Shown here: one piece after another, positions 6,095-11,066 of the stretch | Position numbering within the stretch: position 1 is the first letter of the stretch | Layout: every line of letters begins with the position of its first letter | From: JANQGH01 sp039030175 | Lineage (GTDB): Bacteria > Pseudomonadota > Alphaproteobacteria > DSM-16000 > Inquilinaceae | Length of the DNA: 11,066 nucleotides | Direction: 5' to 3' | Assembly: GCA_039030175.1 (NCBI GenBank) | Contig: JBCCER010000146.1 | Location: forward strand, 1-11,066 | Position numbers and translations under genes: made by a program | Notes under the pieces: model-generated | The model's database searches: none | What the model was told of the DNA's origin: nothing | What the model saw: the letters and a program-made list of their open reading frames with translations, nothing else

Positions 6095-7306
6095 ATGACC
6101 TTGTCGAAACTTTCCGCCGCCGGCTTCATGAGCGCCATCCTCGCGTTCGCCCCGCCCGCTTGGGCAGAAGAGGACGCAACCGCATGGCGGATCTTCATCG
6201 CCGATCACACCGACCCAATCGTGACTGCCATCGATCTTGACGCGCCGGACCAGCGCTGGACGTTTGAGCTTGCCGGACCGGCGCGGCTGCACACCGCCGC
6301 GGACCAGGCCGTGATCGCCGCGGTGCAGGCCGACAATGACCAGGTCGATTTCTTCAACAGCGGCGTGGCAATCGACTCTCACGGTGATCATGCCGATATC
6401 GACGTCTCGGACCCAGAGGCAATCGGTTCGATAGCGGGACCGCGGCCCATCCATTTCGTCGATCACTCGGGTGAGGTGGCCATTGCCTTCGACCGGGGCG
6501 GATACGCCGCTTTGCTGAACCATGGTGCGATCCTACAAGGGGACCTCGACGAAGAAAGTTTTCCGATGAATGTCGCGCACCACGGGTTCGTCGCGTCCAT
6601 GGGCGACTATTATCTGAGTTCGGTCGCATCGGAGGAGCCGGTTGATGACGACCGGTTGCCGCCGCGAGTCGGCATCGGCGCGTTTGCAGCGGACGGATCA
6701 CCCCTCGGCGCCATTCACGCCTGCACCGATCTGCATGGCGAGTCGTTCTCGGGCAACTACGTGGTGGCCGGCTGCCGGGAAGGCGTGATTGCCCACGACA
6801 CAACGGGCGGCCCCGATGCCTTTGCCATGCTGCCCTACCCCGCCGATTTCCCCGAGGCCATGACTGGCACGCTGCTGGGCTCGTCCGCGATGCAGATCTT
6901 CCTCGGCAATCACGGTGCGGACGCGGTCGTGATCCTGGACCCGACGACGGAGCCCTACTTCACCCGCGTGGAACTGCCCTTCCGCCGGGTTCATTTCGCC
7001 CTCGATCCCGCCAGGCCGCAATTCGCCTACATCCTCACTGAGGACGGATCGCTGCACCGGCTGAACATGCTCTCCGCCGAGATCGAAGAAAGCCTGCCGG
7101 TCACGCAGCCCTATACGATGGACGGCCATTGGAGCGATCCGCGGCCCCGGATGGTCGTTGCCGGCGACCGGCTGGTGCTGACCGATCCGCTGAATGCCAG
7201 CCTGCGGGTCGTCGACCTGGAGGATTTCTCCGAACTGGACCCAATCGCGGTTGAGGGCATGCCCTACAACGTCCTGGCCGTCGGCGGCAGCGGCGCGGCC
7301 CACTGA
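6095..7306 (+). CDS. aztD: AztD-like periplasmic zinc metallochaperone (beta-propeller)
   Basis: A 403-residue secreted protein. Residues 1-24 form a Sec signal peptide (Lys5, hydrophobic stretch, cleavage after AWA). The mature part has repeated beta-strand segments typical of a propeller, such as WRIFIADHTDPIVTAIDLD, RPIHFVDHSGEVAIAFDRGG and ADAVVILDPTT. Family signs of AztD are the His/Asp cluster SHGDHADIDV (His96, His99, Asp101), the HFVDH pair (His120, His124), and CTDLHGE followed by VAGCREGV, whose two cysteines may form a disulfide. In Paracoccus, AztD binds zinc and passes it to the solute-binding protein AztC of the AztABC transporter. Here no aztABC genes adjoin it. GAAGG at 6082-6086, 8 nt upstream, favours the ATG at 6095 over an in-frame ATG at 6062. 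It is the last gene of the Zur-type operon and is followed by a strong hairpin. Confidence 0.85.
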   Translation: MTLSKLSAAGFMSAILAFAPPAWAEEDATAWRIFIADHTDPIVTAIDLDAPDQRWTFELAGPARLHTAADQAVIAAVQADNDQVDFFNSGVAIDSHGDHADIDVSDPEAIGSIAGPRPIHFVDHSGEVAIAFDRGGYAALLNHGAILQGDLDEESFPMNVAHHGFVASMGDYYLSSVASEEPVDDDRLPPRVGIGAFAADGSPLGAIHACTDLHGESFSGNYVVAGCREGVIAHDTTGGPDAFAMLPYPADFPEAMTGTLLGSSAMQIFLGNHGADAVVILDPTTEPYFTRVELPFRRVHFALDPARPQFAYILTEDGSLHRLNMLSAEIEESLPVTQPYTMDGHWSDPRPRMVVAGDRLVLTDPLNASLRVVDLEDFSELDPIAVEGMPYNVLAVGGSGAAH

Positions 7307-7312
7307 AACGCA

Positions 7313-7341
7313 CCCCGGCACGCCTCACCAGCGTGCCGGGG
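7313..7341. terminator. Strong terminator hairpin between convergent genes
   Basis: CCCCGGCACGC (7313-7323) and GCGTGCCGGGG (7331-7341) are perfect 11-bp reverse complements with a 7-nt loop. The hairpin starts 6 nt after the AztD stop and lies 14 nt from the end of the convergent amidohydrolase gene, so it can serve both. The following CCCTTT on the plus strand and GCGTTTCA on the minus strand give only weak U-tracts. Confidence 0.85.
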
Positions 7342-7355
7342 CCCACCCTTTAGGC

Positions 7356-8582
7356 CTAGCGGCGTTCTTTCACCACGACGCCGTCCTGCAGAACCATCGG
7401 GATGCGCTCGCCCTGGCCCGTCAGGCAGGCGATATCGGCGATAGGGTCGCCATCGACCAGGATCAGATCCGCCGTCGCGCCCGGGGTCAACTGCCCGAGA
7501 TCGGGGCGGCGGACGATCTCCGCGTTTACCGAGGTCGCCGACCGAAGGATGTCCGCCGCGGGAAGGACCTGCGCGCGTAGGGTGAATTCGGTCGATTGAT
7601 CCTGGTGCATCCAGCCCAGAAGGTCCGTGCCGTACCCCATCGGGACGCCAGCGTTCGCGAGGATTTCCAGCGAATGAAGACCGGCTTGGCGCACCATCTG
7701 GTTCTTTTCCCGGTTCGCGCCGCCAAGGCCAATAGCGTCGGCATGGCGGTCAAGACAGTCATAGACGATCAGCGTCGGGACAGCGTAGGCGCCACGGTCC
7801 ATTAGAACGCCTGCCACCCGGTCGTCGATCAGGTTGCAATGTTCCAACGTGCGCACGCCGTTCACACAGGCATGCTCGATCGCGCGCGCGGTGTAGGTGT
7901 GGGCGGCGACGTAGGTGCAGGACGCTTCCGCCGCCGTCACGATGGCCTGAATTTCCTCGGCCGTGAACTGGATCCAATCGATCGGGTCGGTCGGGGTCGC
8001 GACCCCGCCATTGGCCATGATCTTCACGAAGTCCGCGCCCAGGCGCAATTCATCCCTAGCAGCGGCCAGACAGGCGGGCACGCCGTCGACGATGCGTCCT
8101 AGCGCGGGCAAGTGCCGGCGCTGCAGATCGCCGACATCGACACGGCTTGTGCCCCGGAAATCCGTATGCCCGCCGGTCTGGCCCAGCGCCTTGCCTGATG
8201 TGAACAGACGAGGGCCACGCACCAGCCCTTCTTGCTGGGCACGTTTGGTGCCGGCGTCGCCACCGCCAACATCGCGCACCGTGGTGAAGCCGCGATCCAG
8301 CATCGCGGACATATACTGCGCCGTCCAATGGGCCACATAGGTCGGGTGCAGCGCCTCCAGCGCCGCTAGGTTGGGCACGGCGGCGGCGATATGCACATGG
8401 GCGTCGATCAGGCCGGGCATCAAGGTCAGGCCAGTGGCGTCGACCACGCGATCCGCTTCGCCGACGATCGCAGTCTCCGAAACCTCTGCGATTTTTCCGT
8501 CGGCTACCAGGACATGGCAGCCAGGCTGGATGGCGTCACCCACTCCATCGAACAGATCGCAGTTTTCAAACCTGATGCGCAT
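7356..8582 (-). CDS. Metal-dependent amidohydrolase (imidazolonepropionase/COG1228 type)
   Basis: A 408-residue TIM-barrel amidohydrolase. An N-terminal beta-sandwich (1-55) precedes MPGLIDAHVHI with the metal ligands His62 and His64. The likely bridging lysine is Lys187 in FVKIMANGG. Further ligands are His228 in YVAAHTY, His248 in TLEHCN and Asp320 in GYGTDLLG; the C-terminal sandwich returns with LTPGATADLILVDGDP. All catalytic residues are in place, so it should be active. The family hydrolyses amide, lactam or peptide-like bonds; closest named groups are imidazolonepropionase-like enzymes and dipeptidases of COG1228, and the substrate is not predictable. A GTG at 8594 is possible, but AGAGG 4 nt before the ATG at 8582 and the MRIRFENCDLFDG family start favour the latter. 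No signal peptide is seen. It converges on the zinc operon, and nothing shows that it belongs to the zinc response. Confidence 0.92.
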   Translation of the reverse strand: MRIRFENCDLFDGVGDAIQPGCHVLVADGKIAEVSETAIVGEADRVVDATGLTLMPGLIDAHVHIAAAVPNLAALEALHPTYVAHWTAQYMSAMLDRGFTTVRDVGGGDAGTKRAQQEGLVRGPRLFTSGKALGQTGGHTDFRGTSRVDVGDLQRRHLPALGRIVDGVPACLAAARDELRLGADFVKIMANGGVATPTDPIDWIQFTAEEIQAIVTAAEASCTYVAAHTYTARAIEHACVNGVRTLEHCNLIDDRVAGVLMDRGAYAVPTLIVYDCLDRHADAIGLGGANREKNQMVRQAGLHSLEILANAGVPMGYGTDLLGWMHQDQSTEFTLRAQVLPAADILRSATSVNAEIVRRPDLGQLTPGATADLILVDGDPIADIACLTGQGERIPMVLQDGVVVKERR

Positions 8583-9185
8583 GTTTCCTCTCACCTCTTA
8601 TGGCCGATGTCTTCGACGGATCGAATCTGATTTGGTATGCGCGCTTTAGAACGGGTTTTAGCCTCTACGAACATACACCCAAACACGTCGGCAATAGCAC
8701 CAATGGCTGGCCGACGCTTCGAAACGACATAGCATAGCATCTGGAGAAAGGCACTGGACGAAGATGCGGCGCTCGGTCGTTCAATGAGGCAATGATCGCT
8801 CGGAGTCTCGTTGCGATACCGACTGGCTTTCTGGGCGCGGGCCAATTGCGGCAAACTAGGCAAACCCATCACCGGATTGGCGCCCGAAACCGTGACATTC
8901 GAAAACAAGTGGGCGGCGGCGCCCGCACGCTCATCTGCACAGTCGCAAAACCTAATCGCTACATCTCAACGATCCGGTGAAGGTTATCGGCAGATTGGTG
9001 CGCAAATCACGTACCCTCAAGAACCACCGGAGATGCAGACGAATAGATCGGGAAAGACGGCAGCTGTTTGCCAGGAATGTCGCAGAAGGTCTCGCGGGTG
9101 TCATTCTCGGCGACTGAGCTATCGAGTGACCGAGCAGGCCTCCACTCGCCGTCAAGCAAGTCGCCAATGCCTGTAGGCCAAGCAG
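8583..9185. other. Region of about 600 bp without a supported gene
   Basis: Open frames of up to about 120 codons exist on both strands (for example 8811-9176 plus and 8591-8908 minus), but they are rich in Arg and Ser, lack recognisable motifs and look like chance readings of GC-rich DNA. The part next to 8600 must carry the amidohydrolase promoter; no confident -35/-10 pair was identified. A distant repeat GGCGACT / AGTCGCC lies near 9108 and 9160. Nothing resembling tRNA or a common structured RNA was recognised. Confidence 0.4.
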
Positions 9186-9926
9186 TCAGCGGGACCGAAA
9201 TCCGATGTCGGTCAATCGATAGACGCCGGGCCCGAAAACGATGACGCCCATCGTGCCGATGCCTTCTGTGCCATTCCTGGTCGTTTGATCATCGAGAGTC
9301 AGACGGTTCGATCCAGCCTGCAAGGTGATGCTGCCATCGCCGTTCTCAGTGAACGTAAACGTAACGTCGGCGCCAGTTGCTGTGTCGTTGCTGCCTAGCG
9401 TCTGTCCGACCGAAAAACTGTTCCCTGCACCGTTCGCCGACATGACGACGCCACCATCCTGCGGTGACAAAATGTACGCCCCGAATGGCTGATCGGTGCC
9501 CTGATAGCCGTGAACGAGGCCGGCGCCGATCATCGAGTCCGGCCAACCGCCACCATCTTCGACGACTTGCAAGGTCACTTCGACGACGCGCTCACCCGGT
9601 ACGGCCATCATGTCGTCGAGGAACGGGATGATCGTATAGCCCCCGACGTCGAGGGAAAGGATGGCTTCCTGCGGCGCAACGATTTCCATCGTCAGATGGT
9701 CGCCCGTGTTCGCGTTGCCGATGGCAGTCGCCAGGTTGACCGCGTCTTCCTGCCCGCCCCCTTCGCTTTCCGGCTCTTTGCTGTCGGCCTGCTTTGCGGT
9801 GACCGCTGCCGTCATCAGCTCTAAAGGCAACGCGGAGGCAGTCTGTTCGCCCACCGTCTCTGCCGCAGCCCCAAAACCAAGGCCGACAAACACCAAACAC
9901 GCGGTCAAGGTGCGAGCTATTCTCAT
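9186..9926 (-). CDS. Secreted protein of unknown family
   Basis: A 246-residue protein with a clear Sec signal peptide (RIARTL n-region, hydrophobic CLVFVGLGFG, likely cleavage at AAA-ET near residue 22). The ATG at 9926 has GGAG 9 nt upstream (9939-9936 on the minus strand); a TTG one codon earlier is also possible. The mature part opens with an acidic, Gly-rich, low-complexity linker (KEPESEGGGQED), then alternates short beta strands with Gly/Asp/Asn-rich turns: AILSLDVGGYTIIPF, GERVVEVTLQVVED, FGAYILSPQDGGVVM, ADVTFTFTENGDGSITLQAG and IGTMGVIVFGPGVYRLTDIGF. This suggests an all-beta sandwich exported to the periplasm or outside. The single Cys lies inside the signal peptide and is too early for a lipobox. 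I do not recognise the family. It is monocistronic as far as can be seen. Confidence 0.75.
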   Translation of the reverse strand: MRIARTLTACLVFVGLGFGAAAETVGEQTASALPLELMTAAVTAKQADSKEPESEGGGQEDAVNLATAIGNANTGDHLTMEIVAPQEAILSLDVGGYTIIPFLDDMMAVPGERVVEVTLQVVEDGGGWPDSMIGAGLVHGYQGTDQPFGAYILSPQDGGVVMSANGAGNSFSVGQTLGSNDTATGADVTFTFTENGDGSITLQAGSNRLTLDDQTTRNGTEGIGTMGVIVFGPGVYRLTDIGFRSR

Positions 9927-10174
9927 CAATCGCTACTCCGATCAGTTACGGCCTCCGAGACGGACCAAACAACTTGCTCTGCGCCCGCCGAGGGCATCTC
10001 GGGTCGGCGGCAGACGAGCAGGACGTCGGTGCCCAATCTGGATCGCTCAACCTGCTGGCTCACCTGTCATTCCGCCGGGGCCCCCTAGGCGGCGATTTTG
10101 ACTATTTGAGGTGGATTGGCAAGTGCAGTGGGCACGCCTGGGGACGGCTCGGCGGGCCAATCAGATAAGGAGGT
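9927..10174 (-). other. Intergenic region between acyltransferase and secreted-protein genes
   Basis: No gene is supported. At 10114-10162 the arms GATTGGC and GCCAATC enclose two small hairpins (GTGC/GCAC and GCC/GGC), starting 12 nt downstream of the acyltransferase stop. It could act as a terminator, though no T-tract follows. A second inverted repeat pairs CCGCC at 10072-10076 with GGCGG at 10088-10092 around a GGGGCCCC core. The promoter of the secreted-protein gene should lie near 9940-10000 but is not obvious. Confidence 0.35.
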
Positions 10175-10834
10175 TCACGCCACCGACGATTGAACGTTGC
10201 CGTGGGCTTCTGCCAGAAGCGCGCGCAGTTCGCCGGCGTAGAACGTGTGGCGCGCATGTTTCATCAACGGTTTGACGATGCTCTCGCGGATTGGGCAGGC
10301 CGGGATGTACATGGGAAAGCTGGGCGTGTTCATCGTCGGGTGGGTGAAAGCTGCGCGATCATCGACGATCCAGCCCATGCGTTCGTAGTAGCGCACGCCG
10401 CGCGCGTGGCAGTTGCTGACATCGAGCAAGCTGCCAAGCTGTAACACCAGTTCAATATACCGCGCGCGGAAGGCCGCTCGTACATCGGCTGGGACTGAGA
10501 TATTCGGCATCGCGAAATAGCGCCCGCCCGAAGAATAGTGAGGGGCCACTCTGGCCAGCACCTCTGCCGCGTAGAAATCCACATTCTCGATCTCGCGGTC
10601 GGCGCTATAGGTGGCGCGGATCGCGACCAGCGGTTCGCCATCCAAAAGGCCGATGAGATGATAGCTGTCTGGATCGTACGCGTCGGCGGGGGCGTCGGGA
10701 TACCAGGCCCGCACTTGCGCAACCTCACGCTTCACATTGTCGAACCGATCCGTGCAGATCATGGTGAAACGCCCCACCCTGCCGTCTCGATAGCGCCATG
10801 GCAGGGACCGTTGGTCGAGCAGCGGCCTAGGCAT
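10175..10834 (-). CDS. GNAT/autoinducer-synthase-like acyltransferase, coupled to a P450 gene
   Basis: A 219-residue protein. The ATG at 10834 overlaps the P450 stop codon by 8 nt and has GGGA about 8 nt upstream, so translation is probably coupled; an ATG at 10762 would remove 24 residues. The early DAYDPDSYHLIGLLDGEPLVAIRAT (about 52-74) resembles the acidic YD-x-x-S-x-H entrance and following strand-Arg of acyl-homoserine-lactone synthases and N-acyl amino acid synthases. GGRYFAMPNISVP and the late RYYERMGW (148-155) are in keeping with the GNAT acyl-CoA/ACP N-acyltransferase fold. The acyl donor and acceptor are unknown. The P450 partner suggests a short pathway making or modifying an acylated small molecule. 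It could instead be a general GNAT enzyme. There is no LuxR-type regulator in view, so a quorum-sensing role is not supported. Confidence 0.65.
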   Translation of the reverse strand: MPRPLLDQRSLPWRYRDGRVGRFTMICTDRFDNVKREVAQVRAWYPDAPADAYDPDSYHLIGLLDGEPLVAIRATYSADREIENVDFYAAEVLARVAPHYSSGGRYFAMPNISVPADVRAAFRARYIELVLQLGSLLDVSNCHARGVRYYERMGWIVDDRAAFTHPTMNTPSFPMYIPACPIRESIVKPLMKHARHTFYAGELRALLAEAHGNVQSSVA

Positions 10835-11066
10835 GGTGGATCCCACGCGTGCGCCGCTCCACCTCAAATCGGAAATGACGGCTTGGCCCTGCTGTCGCGG
10901 CATGGCGTTGCGGCAGCACCGGATCGTCGTCGACGAGGCCAAAGCGCAAGCGCTGGCCGATCAGCGCCAGGAAGATCAGCATGGAATACATGGTCATTGT
11001 ATTGCCGATGCAAATCTTCGGGCCGTAGCCGAACGGGATCCAACTGCCGTCCTTCAGCCGCACGTC
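10827..11066 (-). CDS. Cytochrome P450, C-terminal fragment (gene continues beyond window)
   Basis: Only the last 79 codons are in the window; the gene enters from the right edge. The heme-binding loop IPFGYGPKICIGN contains the F-x-x-G-x-x-x-C-x-G signature with the axial Cys ligand; Lys stands where Arg is usual. It is followed by the L-helix (TMTMYSMLIFLALIGQRL) and the usual C-terminal beta region ending FRFEVERR. The Glu/Ala pair commonly seen in the L-helix is replaced by Met and Thr residues. P450s of this kind oxidise lipids or natural products using ferredoxin or reductase partners not seen here. The stop codon lies inside the acyltransferase start, so the two form one transcription unit. 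Confidence 0.88.
   Translation of the reverse strand, partial: DVRLKDGSWIPFGYGPKICIGNTMTMYSMLIFLALIGQRLRFGLVDDDPVLPQRHAATAGPSRHFRFEVERRTRGIHHA

Noticed and set aside
5699..6523. Long minus-strand open frame of 274 codons
   Set aside because: It runs antisense across DUF1826 and AztD, has no recognisable domain, and is a by-product of GC-rich third positions in the real genes.
6698..7321. Minus-strand open frame of 207 codons
   Set aside because: It is antisense to the end of AztD and includes the terminator hairpin; no family features.
10835..10942. N-terminal extension of the acyltransferase
   Set aside because: It lies within the P450 coding region in another frame; the ATG at 10834 overlapping the P450 stop is the natural coupled start.
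1..11066. CRISPR array, tRNA or rRNA genes, integrase or transposase
   Set aside because: No regularly spaced direct repeats, no cloverleaf with conserved tRNA positions, and no recombinase motifs were recognised on either strand.

Overview
The window reads as a chromosomal segment of a high-GC Gram-negative bacterium, most likely an alphaproteobacterium. The reasons are the GC-rich codon use, a Zur-type palindrome of the form known from alphaproteobacteria, a COG0523-DUF1826-AztD gene set, and a winged-helix/TolB-like regulator of a kind common in that class. Species cannot be named from the sequence. No tRNA, rRNA, CRISPR array or intact insertion sequence was seen.

Layout, left to right. 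(1) 1-2283: a winged-helix regulator that runs off the left edge and a toxoflavin-synthase-like SAM methyltransferase, both on the minus strand, with a GcvA-type LysR regulator diverging from the methyltransferase over a short promoter region that carries a perfect dyad. (2) 2284-3853: an AT-rich island whose only clear gene encodes a DUF2971 protein using codons rare elsewhere in the window (AGA, ATA, TTA). It is followed by about 400 bp without a convincing gene. (3) 3854-7341: the most coherent unit, a plus-strand zinc-limitation operon. An 18-bp perfect Zur-like palindrome lies in the spacer of a plausible promoter. After a leader of about 180 nt come a COG0523 GTPase metallochaperone, a translationally coupled DUF1826 protein and a secreted AztD-like zinc metallochaperone, closed by a strong terminator hairpin. 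(4) 7356-8582: a convergent amidohydrolase. (5) 8583-9185: no supported gene. (6) 9186-9926: a secreted protein of unknown family. (7) 10175-11066: the end of a cytochrome P450 gene whose stop overlaps the start of a GNAT/autoinducer-synthase-like acyltransferase.

How the genes fit together: in zinc-replete cells Zur would block the promoter at 3854-3882. In zinc starvation the GTPase would direct scarce metal to client proteins in the cytoplasm, while AztD would carry zinc in the periplasm. DUF1826 has no established function. Its H-x-D, distal H and downstream R pattern resembles the metal and 2-oxoglutarate ligands of Fe(II)/2OG dioxygenases, which is the most interesting untested idea in the window. 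The aztABC transporter that AztD serves in the characterised system is not in this window. The P450/acyltransferase pair suggests a small lipid or signal-molecule pathway that continues to the right.
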